Positions 32,801 to 45,523 are shown, counted from the first letter of the stretch. The stretch: DNA of 64,000 nucleotides from Oryzias latipes (GCF_002234675.1 NC_019872.2:8448950-8512949), one strand, 5' to 3'. Notes: a model not told the origin generated them from the letters alone. Translations and numbers: made by a program.

Positions 32801-35800
32801 AATTCTGCGTTGAAGTAGGCGGGAACTAGAACATAAACAACAACCTTGGCGAATTATGCTGCTGAGACCAGTCAGTGGAAAGGAAGCGAGGCCACCAATT
32901 GGATTAATATTTGGGGTGACAGCTCTATTCAGGCCAAACTCGAGGGCTCTTTTCGCATCCGGCCGTGATGTTGAACCTTCCCCGCGTTTACTTTTTTTCC
33001 TCCCTTTCCGACCGTGGACAGAAGCGCGGGGGGACCCAAGCTGGATCCTCCTCCGGGGTTCACTTACCCGTTCGGACCCTTAGATTCTCCAGAACGGGTT
33101 AATAAAGAGTCAATAGCATTTATTCTGGGGGACGCCTTCTTTTATTACCGTTCTCCTTCCTCCCTAACACACAACATGAATGCGCGCCCCCACTGCCCCC
33201 CTCATTCTCTACCTCCCTGCACGCGCTTTCTCTTGTCTCTTACACACACACATGTGCACACTGCCCCAGCACATACACAACCACGTTCCACAACAGTGGG
33301 TCCAGACGATCCCGGCTCCAATGCCTTCTTAAAATGAGAAGATTGTTATTGTGCTGGCTTTTTCGTGAAAATAAATGTAATAATGCAAAAAGAGCTCCGC
33401 TTTGACAACACTGTTGTTGACATCCATTGTTAACGTTAGCCACTTCCGCAAACAACGAGTGATGTCGTTCACCGTTGAGTACTCTTCTGCGCATGCGGGT
33501 CACTTCAGGGTCATTTCACGGTTACACAGGAGATCACAAAAATTCGCATTTAATTGGAAATGTGAACGGCCTTGCAAAAAAATCGGATTTTTTCAAAAAA
33601 TCGGAATTGAGCATTAGGTACAATATAACGTATACAACAAAGCCTAATATAACGTTTTACAGGGTCTCTAAACGTAAATAAAAGGTCGATACTTGATGAA
33701 GACGCATCGAGAATCAATCGCGGGACTAAATATTACCATATCGATATTTTGGCTCACCCGTAGTCTTAATTGTTTCCATACAAATCAAATCTGCACAAAA
33801 TGAGCATAAACTGAATACCGTATTTTCCGGACTATAAGTCGCGGCGGAGTATAAGTCGCACCAGCCCAAAAATGCATTATAAAGTAGAAAAAAACAGAGA
33901 TAAGTCGCACTGGACTATAAGTCGCATTTTGACGGGAAATTTATTTGACAAAATCTGAGACCAAGAACTAATAACTTTCACAACCTCACATGACACAATC
34001 ATAGCAGACTGTTTATCTCATAATTTCACAGTAATTCTTTCTCATGCTTATTTATTTATTCTTTAATGAAGCATTATTGACCAACTAATACTCTGTTTTC
34101 ATCCTGTATTTGTAGAAACAATTGTCATTTTTTATTGCATTTCTGAATCTATGAAATCATTGGAAAATAGAATATTATGTTTTTAGCCTTCAAGATCTTA
34201 CTGTAAAAAAAAGTTTGCTGATTCTCTGAGTCACTTAACATCCTCTTAACACTTAACATACCTCATACATCAAATTGACCCAGGAACATCATCTCTGTTC
34301 CTCACAAGCTAACATAGCAGGCTGATTTTTGTTGGAATGTTGCAGCTTCACTTTCCTGCTTTATTGATCTTTAAAAGATTCATTCGATGCATGGCTGTTT
34401 TTATTTGAGGTGCACAGCTTAGTGCTGCAGACTTGCACTATGATTTGACTGTTTGCTGCACACAGACACATTACAATTGCAGTGACAGCACGACCTTTCA
34501 CCTGTCTGTTACATCAAACTTTATCTGTTTTTTGTGTTTATCTGCTTTACTGGCTGTTTCTGCTGACATTTTGAATTAAAAGATCTGATCCACAAAACAT
34601 TGATGCCAATTTTGCAATGATTTAGAACTCAAAAAAATACAAAAAATAAAAATCTTTGTTTAAGAAATGTGCATATTATGTTTAAAAAGATTAGTAACCT
34701 TTGACTTAAAAGTTTTAACTTTATAATCTGAATTGCATATTGGTTTATCTGAGACTTTTGACCCACTGCACTGACATAAACATTTGTGTAAGATCTGATA
34801 TTGGAAGAGCGTGGCACAAAGTCCACTTTGGACAAACTTTCTGCATGATTTGCATTCCTCTGGCCCTGTGGGTTTAAGTCTTAGCACATTTGCACACAGC
34901 ACCACATTTTCATAAACCAATATTGCAAATGAGCAATAGGTATAAGACATTTCCTGCTAAACAGGCAAAAATCTGCACAAGTGATTCAAAATATTCAATT
35001 TGGAACTTTTGAGAAAAAAGACAAATCATCCATTGGCGTGATTTTTAAAAACTCAGAGTATTAGACATTGTACGTTAGTTTAAGTTGCTCTGCAACACCT
35101 TTTTTTTTTGGAAACCATGACTACAATCTTTAAAACTCCTCTCACATGATTGTGTCACAAAGGTCAGAATAAACCGCGATCCACAAATCATGACGATGGA
35201 AAAAAAGCGTGACAGTTGCAATACTGGGACCAAAAACAGGGAATTAGATACAAGTTAAAAGACTACAGTCAGCAAGAAAATGCATATGTCAGTGAGCAAT
35301 GGTTTGGCTTTCTTGTGTTTGTTTGAAAATGGACGTTACCATCAGACACAAGCTGCATATTTCGGCTCTAGATTTACAAGGACATTATGTTAAAATCTGA
35401 CATCATTTTAGTTTTCCCCACATGCCCAGCAAGTTACAGTACCTGCAGCTATGGCTCCGATTAGTGGCCCAACAGTGACAGCCCAGGGGTAGTTCCAGGC
35501 TCCGATGATCAGCACCACCCCAAGCGGCTCTGGATGGACGTACACGGTGTCTGACATGGTCAGTAAGTTCTTCTCCACAGGCCGAGGGGCTGCCCAGTCC
35601 TTCAGCTTCCTGATGGTCAGGTCAATCTCACTCTCAATGCCCAGGGTCTCATGGAGCTGTGTCACCTCCACGCTCTGAGGATAAAGAAAAACAACTACTG
35701 GTATTCTACTGTGTGCATGGTGCGTAGGCATCCATAAGGTTCTTGGAATATCATACAGGTTAGGGTTCTTCCTGTAAATGCACCTTGTTGATTCTGCTAA

Positions 35801-37075
35801 GTCTTTTATTATTTGAAAGAAATGACTGAGCTCTCCCTCCAAATCCAAGCTAAAACGTTTTAGCATTGCCAATATTAGCTGCTAATCTGTGACAGAAAAA
35901 CATCTAACATAGGAAAAAAAATGAGCATCAGCAAAGAGGGGGTGGTTTATTTTAGAGCCAAATTAGAAAAAAAAAAACAATATCAAAGTCCCCAACTATA
36001 AACCTGAATTTCAAGAGCATTGTTTGTGGGTGTCCAATGGCAAATATTTCCTCTTTTTTTCAGAATTCTTTTTTCCCAACAATGTTTTTTGTTGTTTTTG
36101 TTTTGTGTTTGCATTACAACACACACACATGCAAACAATCAAAAAAAAAAAAATAAATAAAAAGAAAAAAATATTTTAAAAGATTCTATCGACACCCTAG
36201 GCTGTTTGCCTTATAACAAACTCAATATGAGTTTGAACAATTCTTTTTGTCAAAATTTTAAAGATAGGCATCTGAACCATCACAGAGATTGTGCAGCCTT
36301 GCTTTTTGGGAAGAGGAGCGAGTTTTTGTCTGGATTGTTTGCTTTGTGAGTGTTTCATTGGCTTAAATATTAGTTCACCTGAACCTCGCACTCCAAAAGC
36401 CTTGTCAGGACAAGAAAGTGTCAGTGATTACAATTTTAGATCTCCCATTAATGGCCACTGGTTCAAGTCCAAGTTAGAACGGTTCAGATCCCCCTTTTCT
36501 TATTTTCCGGTTAATGTCCCACAGTTGCTCCAGGGGAGCTGGATCTGGGCAGCTCACAACATGTGACTGCAAAACTGTGAGCAGAATGTCAATCAAGTGA
36601 CATTTGATGAGTGTTTTTGATGTTATGATGAAGCAAAAGTAGAAGGAATATAAAGTACTAGACAAACATATCGGATCTGGAATGCTGGACACATTTGAAA
36701 GTAAATGAGTTAATACGCCAGAAATTGGTGCAGAATAAAACAAACTGCAGAAGAAAAAATTATTGCAAAAAGTGGCAACGTCTTTTAATTATTTTTTCTT
36801 CATTCATATTTTTCCATAATGCAACTGCAGTAGTATTGTTGGTATTTAAAAGCTGACTGCTTCGAAAACTTCACAGTGTTTGTTGATTCTGGTGGTTTTA
36901 ACTGGCCGCTCACCTTGTTAAGGTCTTTCTTGATGGCATCTGAAATCATCTTTTGCTTCTCATAAAACATCCGCTTCAGGTTCTTCAGCTGGATGATCCG
37001 GTACTCCAGAGGTTTGGACCTGCCAGTGTTGAAGGCTTTTCTGGCCCGAGCCACTGCCTGCTGTTCCCTGGACAT
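26808..37075 (-). CDS. aldh3a2: aldh3a2, fatty aldehyde dehydrogenase (complete)
   Basis: Exons (minus): 36914..37075, 35443..35674, 31627..31712, 30997..31205, 30275..30392, 30025..30166, 29762..29928, 29567..29666, 28281..28519, 26808..26822; 1470 bases, 489 residues (human 485). The enzyme oxidises long-chain aliphatic aldehydes to fatty acids with NAD+ at the ER membrane. Landmarks: [20 protein letters not shown], general-base Glu210 in [10 protein letters not shown], catalytic Cys244 in [35 protein letters not shown] and a C-terminal membrane anchor ([15 protein letters not shown]) around 468-484. The start codon is one base into its exon, with the 5' UTR in a separate exon. The tiny last exon (RYLH, stop) is inferred from phase and the acceptor; without that splice the frame reads on to 28026, giving an 86-residue different tail. 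Introns hold a hAT insertion and Harbinger-like MITEs. Confidence 0.95.
27419..27845 (-). mobile_element. Harbinger-like MITE, copy A (aldh3a2 last intron)
   Basis: It shares tgatctattttag, cagtggtcttttaattag, tttatagccaaaat, catctgctcctgattcacaa and the right end caagaacatgt..aaaacaccaaaaacatga..ggtctttaa with the other copies. Orientation is opposite to the copy at 63303..63882. The left edge is poorly defined. Confidence 0.7.
28757..29323 (-). mobile_element. Harbinger-like MITE, copy B (aldh3a2 intron), with short ORF
   Basis: The left end cttaaaagtccaatcat and right end catcagagtgggtctttcag form imperfect terminal inverted repeats shared with copies A, C and D. Internally, from 28990, the plus strand reads [20 protein letters not shown] and stays open to a stop at 29128..29130. 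The matching piece of copy D reads [19 protein letters not shown]. This resembles the N-terminus of mobile 'P2X7-like' proteins I recall from fish genomes. Confidence 0.7.
31805..33763 (-). mobile_element. hAT transposon relic with nested MITE
   Basis: The element is flanked by a perfect 8-base target duplication, tcttaatt, at 31797..31804 and 33764..33771, the size typical of hAT. Ends are AGGGCTGGGAATC and, read inward from the right, CTACGGGTGAGCC. On the minus strand, broken transposase pieces remain: [19 protein letters not shown] and EAMTNGIAV (about 32480..32291), then [31 protein letters not shown] and AERVAS (about 32275..32110). They resemble the N-terminal part of ZBED/Ac-type hAT transposases. 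The catalytic core is gone. A second element occupies about 32580..33625. The host intron is aldh3a2 intron 2. Confidence 0.8.
32580..33625. mobile_element. MITE nested in the hAT copy
   Basis: It begins ggctacgttcacgctgcagg and repeatedly carries cagatccgatctttt and cgaatccgat-like motifs. The right side has aaaaaatcggattttttcaa and cggaattgagcatta, which is the reverse-complement style of the left end (gaaacaacccaattccgatt). The final terminal bases are eroded. The centre (32850..33340) is GC-richer and unrecognised. This family of 'ggctacgttcacac' elements is, from memory, widespread in fish. Confidence 0.65.
33817..33995. mobile_element. Partial MITE with 'ggactataagtcgc' repeats
   Basis: It starts accgtattttccggactata and repeats agtataagtcgc/actataagtcgc three to four times, a signature I recall from a very abundant fish DNA-transposon derived repeat. 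The opposite end (…tatagtccggaaaat) is not seen, so the copy is truncated. It lies just right of the hAT relic in aldh3a2 intron 2. Confidence 0.65.
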
Positions 37076-37562
37076 CCTGCAAACCAGGAAAAAGAAAATC
37101 TGACGTTTGAAAAAAAAGGAAGCAAATGGAGTTTGATTAACCATCCATTGTGGTTTTGGTATTTCCCATTTGAAAAAAATTGTATTTGTAAAAAGACAGA
37201 ATAATAACACAGGATATTATTCGTATTCTCATTCTGTCTGCCACTAAAATCAATTTTAAGTTAATAAAGAAGAGGGTTTCAGGAAAACTTTTTTGTAATG
37301 TTTTGTAACAAACATGTGAAGGTATGGATACTGCAGTTCCCATTTATCACGAAGACAAACTTGAAAAAGAGGAAAATGAATAGGTAAAACCTGAACAAAA
37401 TGACATCAGAATGGGGCAGAAATAAGAAAATATTGTATTCTAAAACAGGAAAATAATCTGGTTTGGGGAGAACAGCTTTGTTTCAGGGTTTTAGCTGCAC
37501 CTGAACAATAAAACTTTGCTTTCATTGATGAAAAAGTAACTTAATAGAAAATAAAACTACTT

Positions 37563-37742
37563 AAGGTGGACAGAACTCTGAAAACCTATCTGTATGTCAG
37601 TTCAGTCAGGAAATGTGTAAACTAGCAGATGTGGGAACACACAAATATACTCATGTTAGAGTTTAAAGTTGCTTTAAAATAACTACTGTTCAATAGAATG
37701 AGATGTAAGCAGATCCAGTGACAGATGACACCCAAACGCATT
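37563..37742 (+). repeat. 180-base dispersed duplicate, copy 1 (aldh3a2 5' intron)
   Basis: Very similar to 40897..41073: shared stretches include aacctatctgtatgtcagtt, gtgtaaactagcagatgtgg and aactactgttcaatagaatg, with scattered substitutions and a short indel. Family unknown. Confidence 0.85.
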
Positions 37743-38084
37743 TCTGACCCACTTCTGTTAGCAGGAAATTCCTTTGGGATCATTGTTGGAAATGTATTTC
37801 TATTGTGAAGGATTGAGCCTCTGGTAGTGGCTATTTCTGCTCTCATTAAGAGATAAATATTATAAATAATAAATATTTTCTTTTGTACTAAAAAATATTT
37901 TAAAAAAGCCAATTTCAGATAGATCTGAGACTTTATCTTGTAAAGTATTTTTCTGAAAGGTTGGTATGGAAGAGCGAGATCAAAGCCAAATTTAAGAAAC
38001 AGTAATACAATTATAATGTGATAATCATTTTCTACATAGATCAGACAGTTTTTTTTGTGTTCTCTTTTTTAAGAAAGCTCATAA

Positions 38085-38345
38085 ATTTCAATTCAATTCA
38101 AATCAATTTAATTTATATGGCCCAATATTACAACAACAGTTGTCTCAATTGGCTTCATACCGATAATTGTATAAAAACATGACATCAGCCATAGAATTCA
38201 ACAGGTAAAAGCTAAACTACACAAAACAGACTAAGCTAAACTGGGCATCCCTTCCCTTAGACCCTCCTTCTCGGTAAGGAAAAACTCCTAAAAGACGGAT
38301 TTTTGGGGAAAAAAAAAAAGAAACCTCAGGGATGTCCAATGCAAC
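38085..38345 (-). repeat. Interspersed repeat with 'caatttaatttatatggc' end
   Basis: The block caattcaattcaaatcaatt, tatatggcccaatattacaa and ggaaaaactcctaaaagacg then aagaaacctcaggga matches a widespread fish repeat that I know by its tcaattcaatttatttatatagcgc and aaggaaaaactcc...gaaacctc motifs. Family assignment (SINE or LINE 3' end) is uncertain. Confidence 0.55.
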
Positions 38346-40091
38346 AAAGGTACACGTGCAATCAGATAGACATGAATAGGCATGTTGTTTTGCACAAAAA
38401 CTTAAATATGACTTACACACTCACTCACACCCAGGGGCCACCTTGTGAAATAGTTTTATCGTGCTAAAAACAGTATTTTTGTTTTTGTTGTAAGCCTAAA
38501 ATCAGTCTTTGAGTTTTCAGGAACAAATCCACTTGAAATATGTACCATTTCATTACTAAGTTTCTACTAATTCTTTCTATCAGGTTTACAATCAGGTTTA
38601 ATCCTAAATACCTTCAGAGAGATAGTAAAGCTGAAAAGTGAAGATAAAAGTTCACAGGCATGTGCAAAAAGATAAAGCTTTTCTCCATGAAAAAAAACAA
38701 ACACTTGGACTATAGCTTCCTGTATAACTTTATCAGACTCCCACACTGTAGAAAAATTCTGGTTACTCATTTTTACAATTTAATTGCAGTGTGTGCACAC
38801 TGATGAATCCATTATTGCTTGCCCACGTTAGTTCAATTGGAGAAACGTCCAGATAAGTGGAATGCATTCAACCCATTGTTTTCCTGTTTCTCTTTCTTTA
38901 ATAAAGTATCTTCCGCCATTTGTTGGCGCTTAACTCCATCTACGGTTTTTAAGCTATTTTAACCATTCAACTACTAAAATGTTCAGCTCTTTCAGCTTTT
39001 TCAGCTATGACTTTTGGTCTTTCAAATCCTTGAACTTTTCAAGATATTCAAGAATTCCCAGGATTTTTGCCTCCATTGAAATGCATGGTAATCCTTGGTG
39101 CAGAAGCTCGCTGGTTCGAGACCCAGCACTGGCATTTTTCACAAAACTATATTCTCTTTTATTGTGCTGTTTTCCTTTTATTTATGGTCAATTTTGATTA
39201 TTTCTTTCATTTATTTTTAATAAATTTAATTTTGTTACCCTTTAAGTTTCATTTTCATTCAGCAATATAGCTCCTTCTAGTTTTAAATGTTTTCTTTTAC
39301 GCTAGTTTGTTGTTGATTCAGCTGTATGGATCACACTAACCTTAGAAAAAACAAAAGGGGGACTGGTTTTCATTGAATGTGAAAGGTTTTGCTTGGTGGT
39401 TGCATCATGATTCTTCTGCTGCCGTGCTTGATAATAAGAATTTCTGCAGCGACAAGTAGTGCTTTTTTTATCCTAAAATATTTTTAATGAACTTCACTGA
39501 TAAGCTCTTCTATATGAAGTCTGAAAAAAACTCTTTGACAAGCATTTCCCATATATAGAAGTCTATTAATTTTACGATTTTTCTTCTTTCTTTGTGTTCT
39601 TGAGATTTCAAAAACGGGATAAAAGGTATTCTGATGATTGGAAATGCGTTGCAAAAGGAAAAGCTTGCATAACAGTGGGGAAGTACTTCAGCTGTTTTCC
39701 TTTGACTGCTTCGCAGAGACGCATTCTGAATGACCCTGCTTTGTTTCTGTACACAATGAATGCGCTGTAACAGGAGTGTAGGGAGAGCACCATAACGCAC
39801 CAGCAACTGGGTCACCACAAGGCAAAGCAGTGACGACTTTATAACATCCGGTTCAGCTAACCCCGTAGCGGATCTTCAACGTTCTGTTTTTTAATTAGAT
39901 TAAAAGCTAAATCGTCCTTGTTGGACCAATCGCAGACCCTTTCCGCCCGCAGACTAACGCAGCGCTGCTGTAACGGCTCGTCAGGAAAGCTCCCGGATCC
40001 ATCCGCGTCAAGTCAACGTGTCAGATTGGCGTGACGTAGCTACTCGGCTTGTGCGTAAAAAGCTCTCGTTTTGGGTTTGTTCGGCTCCTAC

Positions 40092-40200
40092 CTGACTGTG
40101 TTTTTTTGGGGAAGTCTCTGAGTTCCTGGTCCGTCGGGATGGTGAGAGGAGCCGCAGTGCAGAGCGGATCGGTGATGACAGCCCTCCTCGCCCGTTAGGT
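40092..40200 (-). other. aldh3a2: Probable aldh3a2 5' UTR exon and CpG-rich promoter
   Basis: The coding exon begins with an acceptor one base before the ATG, so an upstream non-coding exon is required. On the minus strand a good donor (CAGTCAG then gtagga) lies at 40091/40092, at the inner edge of a locally GC- and CpG-rich stretch (about 39940..40260) that contrasts with the AT-rich surroundings. A tgacgta half-CRE-like motif occurs near 40032 inside the first intron. The transcription start is not determined. Confidence 0.6.
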
Positions 40201-40333
40201 TCCTCCCCCAGCGGCCAGGAACGCGCCCTCAGGCGGGACTAGATTTCGCCAGCGCGCGGCGCAGCAAAGAGCAGCAAACATTTCTCCAACAACATGATGA
40301 GCTGACAACACATTTAAGAATAATGTCTCAATT

Positions 40334-40860
40334 TAAAGAGTCACTGAAATCAAATTCTTAGGGGTTGTCATCGATGACAAACTAAGTTGGAAGCTACACA
40401 GACAAATACAAACTACATTTAAAAAAGTATTTCAATCATAAACAAATCTATATTTAGAACACAACAGCAGATATTTATTGTACTGCTCCTTAATTTTACC
40501 ATATTTCACCTTCTGTATAGAAATTTGGGGGAATACTCATTAGAGGTCACTACATCCTCTAATTTTACTTCAAAAACGACCCAGCTGGTTTATTGATCAT
40601 ACAAACAATGAATTTTATCAATCCAGTTTTAAAACTGTATGATCTTATTGATTTTTACACCACAAACTTCTATACAAAGCCAGGGGGAAATAATTACCCT
40701 ACCATGCAGTATCCATGAGCAGGTCTTAGGAAATGAAGGCTACAAACTGAGAGGATGTAGGTACTTCAGGATTAAATTGATAAGGACAAAAAAGAAAGGT
40801 TTCTGTGTGTGGCACTAAACTTTGGAACAGGCTAGGTATAATGAGCTCAAACAATGTTGA
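40334..40860 (+). mobile_element. Decayed LINE reverse-transcriptase C-terminal fragment
   Basis: In one frame with several stops: EIKFLGVVIDDKLSWKLHRQ, then LLYCSLILPYFTFCIEIWGN and later VSVCGTKLWNRLG. This is the order of motifs after the YADD box in CR1/jockey-like LINEs. It is strongly decayed, has no recognisable tail, and borders the dispersed duplicate at 40897. Confidence 0.65.
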
Positions 40861-40896
40861 AATAATAACATAAATGTACAAATAAAGTCTGATTTC

Positions 40897-41073
40897 AAGA
40901 TGGACAGAACTCTAAAAACCTATCTGTATGTCAGTTCAGTCTAGAAATGTGTAAACTAGCAGATGTGGGAACACACAAACATGCTTATGTTAGAGTTTAG
41001 AGTTGCTTTAAAACAACTACTGTTCAATAGAATGAGAGGCAGATCCAGTAACAGATGACACTCAAACGCATTG
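40897..41073 (+). repeat. 180-base dispersed duplicate, copy 2
   Basis: Partner of 37563..37742, same orientation, about 3.3 kb apart. It directly follows the decayed LINE fragment, whereas copy 1 lies within the aldh3a2 5' intron. Confidence 0.85.
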
Positions 41074-43291
41074 GGTCATTTAAAACGCAAGAGTTAAGGA
41101 TCAACAGGTGTTTGAATAATTCCAAATACATGTGTGAACTTGATTGTGGTGAAATAATCAAAGCTCTTTTAAATACAACCAATGAGAATTACATTGTGTA
41201 ATGTGCAACCAATGGTAATTGAAATATTTAAATTACAAACAATAAGCTATTGATTTTCTTTACTTGATCTGCAATGTGTAATAATCCTTGGTTTGATGTG
41301 TTCTAATGATAATAAATGATTATTACGTATTGGTTATCTAAAGTGTGAATCATTCATGTTTACTAAAAAGATGTAAGATTTTATGAGACAGTTGAATGAG
41401 AACTCAATTTTGTTACTTGATATGATATATCATGAACTACCGTTTTCTAAGGATAACAAATAATCAATAAGCACTTGTTTTTGTTACTTAATAACATCTG
41501 CACTTGATCTGAACAAAACCGGATTACATAAACCATGCAAAACTATAAAATGAAATAACTCAGTTGGTGTGGGATTACACATTACTTCTTTTTCATGCAA
41601 GGTGATCTCTGTCTGTGAACCTACAGTGTTTATCCATCAAACATGGATCAGTTAATCTGTTTGACTGTGGCAGCAGGAGGAAAACACAAAGTAATGCAAC
41701 TCAGGAGGTTGTCTCTTTGAATTATTAAGCCCGTATGAAATTGTGTTAGATTTGTCACAACCTGTCAAAGAGAAGCTCTTTGACAAAGTAAACCTTGTTT
41801 AAATTATTAAAAAACTCTCTTAAATTAAAAAAGAGTAAAATAAGAATAATGACAGTTGATTATTTTTTAAAATAAATGTCAGCCATGCAGAGTTTCAATG
41901 TCAAGATGATGCTATGGTGTTTAAAGAATGACTAAACAAACATGCTTTTGAGGTTAAAAGAAAAGACAAGAAAAAAAGAGAAGAGCATAATTTGCACTTG
42001 AACATTGTCTTCTATTTCTTACAGAAGAATGTGTTAAAAAAAGTTTTTTAATCAAAGTTCTCAGAGCTTTAGGGTTGACTTTAAAACTGATTTAACCATG
42101 AATGCTTTCTTTTCTATTATAATCAACACATTTTGCTTTGTATTGTTTCACATAAAAGACTATGTTTTATGACAACATAAACAGTCTTTAAAAACAAATT
42201 GTTACTTTTATTTGCTCAAGGGTGGGATTCCTGCAAGTCTTGCAACAGTATAAAAATACTGTTATTTTATTGCATTTGATGTTTTCTATTTGAAAAGCAC
42301 TACATCAATGTTATTTCATTATTTTATGTGAACAATTATAATGTCAGCAACCTTTTGCAAAATCATTAAATCAATAAAACTACGTTTTGTCCTTTAAGTG
42401 CTCAACATGAATTATTTGTGCTTTGATAGCAAAAACACTTAAATTATAGATGTGTATAAAATATCTTGTTTTTTTTATGTAGGGTAATATTACCAGCCTC
42501 TGTTTGTTTTGTCTTCCTTCTCCTTTCATTCTCAGAGGTCACATAGTGTAGATAGACCCACGTGACCAGGTTCAACAACCCATTTGAAGGACATTCCATT
42601 GCTCTTGTATCGATGGAACGACATATTAATCCAAGTCATGTGACTTTTGAGAGTCTGAAAGCTCATTGTTTTCTTCAGTCTTGCTAGATGGGAAAATACT
42701 TTTATTTGATACTAGAATCTTGTTTTTAGCGTTTTTTTCTGCTCTTGGAAAAAAAAAAAGTACTTAATAATTTTCTGAAACAAGTACAAAAGCAAAATCC
42801 CGTTTTTGTCATATGTTGTTTCCAAATTTTGCACTGCAAATCACATTCAGATCTGTGGTGGTGTGCCTCTGGCACTGCCATGTTAAGGTGGCTTCATTGG
42901 ACTGCGCTTCTTCCGGTGTTTTGAAGTCTCAAATGGAGCCAAATCTGTCACCTCTGCGCATTTTACCCGCCTGGAAGATCTCACTCCTGCGGCTTCCCCA
43001 ATACACGTTCCCAACTACACACACCAAGGTTTGTTTGATGCGCACCGGGGAGGCAGCAGCAGGCGAAAAGAGGATGCTTTTACAGATCCGTATGGAAATT
43101 TTTAACAGGCCTTTAAAAACTTGTTGAATTAGTATAGTCACAAAGGTTAATCAACTAAAAATAAGCATTCGGCCATCATTCCTGACCTAAAAGAAGTCCA
43201 GTTGTTAGGCAAACAGCTTTTACGCAGTTTACTCCCAAAGACACTAGTGGAAAAGGGGTGGGACTCCTCCCACTTGTTGTGTCAAGCAAAG
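41074..43291. other. sebox upstream region
   Basis: AT-rich non-coding sequence. Two overlapping frames at 42813..43141 lack family features and are read as chance. A CACGTG E-box lies near 42559. No mobile element was recognised. Confidence 0.4.
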
Positions 43292-43298
43292 TATAAAA
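43292..43298 (+). promoter_or_regulatory. sebox: TATA box of sebox
   Basis: TATAAAA lies 68 bases before the sebox ATG, suggesting a transcription start near 43322 and a short 5' UTR. A GC-rich gggtgggactcctcccac motif with inverted symmetry lies about 30 bases further up. Confidence 0.6.
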
Positions 43299-43359
43299 AA
43301 CCCTCCTGTAACCTGGGTTTTTATGTGAACACTCATGTTGGAAAACTTTGCAAAGAAGA

Positions 43360-44127
43360 ATGGCTCATGGGTTTGATTATACTGTGAAGAACACCACCTC
43401 TAAGGAGGGGACCAGGGTTTACTCGGAGTTATGGCCCACTGCATCCTTTAATCCGAAGGACGAGCATTACGCGTGGGACTCGAGCAGAAGTGAGTGGGAA
43501 TAATCGGCTTCAATGTGATGTTCAAGTGCGCTAACTAAGCGTGAAAAATGCTAGTTTTTGTTGAATTATGATAAATTTATCTGCCCCCCCCCCCCCCCCC
43601 CCCCCGCAGCGCACCATGTGCCTGCATCTATGTACCGCTTGGAGCGCACGACCTTCAGCAAGGCTCAAGTGGACCAACTGGAAAGGGCCTTCTTTATCAC
43701 ACAGTACCCGTCTGTTCACATGAAAGAGTCTCTGGCTTCAGAGACTGGTCTTCCAGAATCAAAAATCCAGTCAATTGATCCACATTTGACCATTTATTAT
43801 CATGTAGTAGAATTGTTGCCATGATTTGTTTTCATCAGGTCTGGTTTCAAAAATCGTCGCGCCCGCCACTTCAAGAGAAAGAAATCATCCAGAGAAACAG
43901 CCAAACCACCCCCAGACTACATCCAGCAACAGATGTGCACCGGTATGCGCAATCAACCGTTTCCTCAGAAGGCTCCATTATCCCCAAGTACTTCCAGCCT
44001 CCCATCTGAACCGGGCCACTGCGTGCCAAGTTTAACTCAGACCAGTGTCTCGAAAATCACAAATTACCGAGATGGTAATTTACTTGGCCTGTCTGAATCC
44101 TCCTGGCTTGGAAAACTCCCAGTGTGA
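43360..44127 (+). CDS. sebox: sebox (mezzo), paired-like homeobox factor; recognition helix altered as read
   Basis: Exons 43360..43489, 43610..43769 and 43839..44127 give 192 residues. The homeodomain starts near residue 52 ([20 protein letters not shown]) and ends [11 protein letters not shown]; a Pro/Ser-rich tail follows. In zebrafish sebox (mezzo) acts in mesendoderm formation, and sebox next to vtn is conserved in vertebrates. As written, the only GT donor for exon 2 is after ...AAAATCCA, and exon 3 starts GTCTGG, so helix 3 reads [10 protein letters not shown] where the family has Q-VWFQ-NRRAR. Relative to the expected DNA there is one G too few at the exon 2 end and one A too many in a five-A run in exon 3; the two cancel in frame. 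Either both are sequencing errors or the gene is functionally damaged or divergent. The other homeodomain residues look normal. Confidence 0.85.
43584..43605 (+). repeat. C22 mononucleotide run as polypyrimidine tract
   Basis: Twenty-two consecutive C directly before GCAG and sebox exon 2 at 43610. It doubles as the polypyrimidine tract of the acceptor and is likely length-variable and hard to sequence. Confidence 0.95.
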
Positions 44128-44479
44128 ATATTTTCAAACTTTGGATGTCAGCTTTTCAGGACTCGACTCTTGGCATTTTGCGGAGGTGGAGGCTTTCCTC
44201 TGGGGTGCACAGGCATCTAAGCCAGAGGGAAGCCGTTGTGCTGCCGCTGAAATTCTGAACCCTAATAGTCTCCAAAAGAACAGGTTCATCCAAGTCTGAG
44301 CAGCAACGAGGAGTTCTTTAGAGACTTTTATGATTTGTATTTTCACGACTTGATTGGTGACGGCAGTTTGTCGCATCTCTAAATGTCAGCTGCAATGTTG
44401 GATTATTTTTTAAGTTGACTGATCAGATGATTGATACATAAATGTCTCAGGGTTCAGCGTTTATGTCAACAGTTTATAG

Positions 44480-45523
<1,044 letters not shown>

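Noticed and set aside
32856-33337. GC-rich frames inside the nested MITE
   Set aside because: No recognisable protein; most likely non-coding interior of the element.
39060-39135. tRNA-like B box (ggttcgagacc) with a T-arm-like stem
   Set aside because: No A box, anticodon arm or acceptor stem could be fitted; at most a decayed tRNA-derived repeat.
42813-43141. Overlapping reading frames on both strands upstream of sebox
   Set aside because: No family resemblance, no splice context and mutually overlapping; read as chance.
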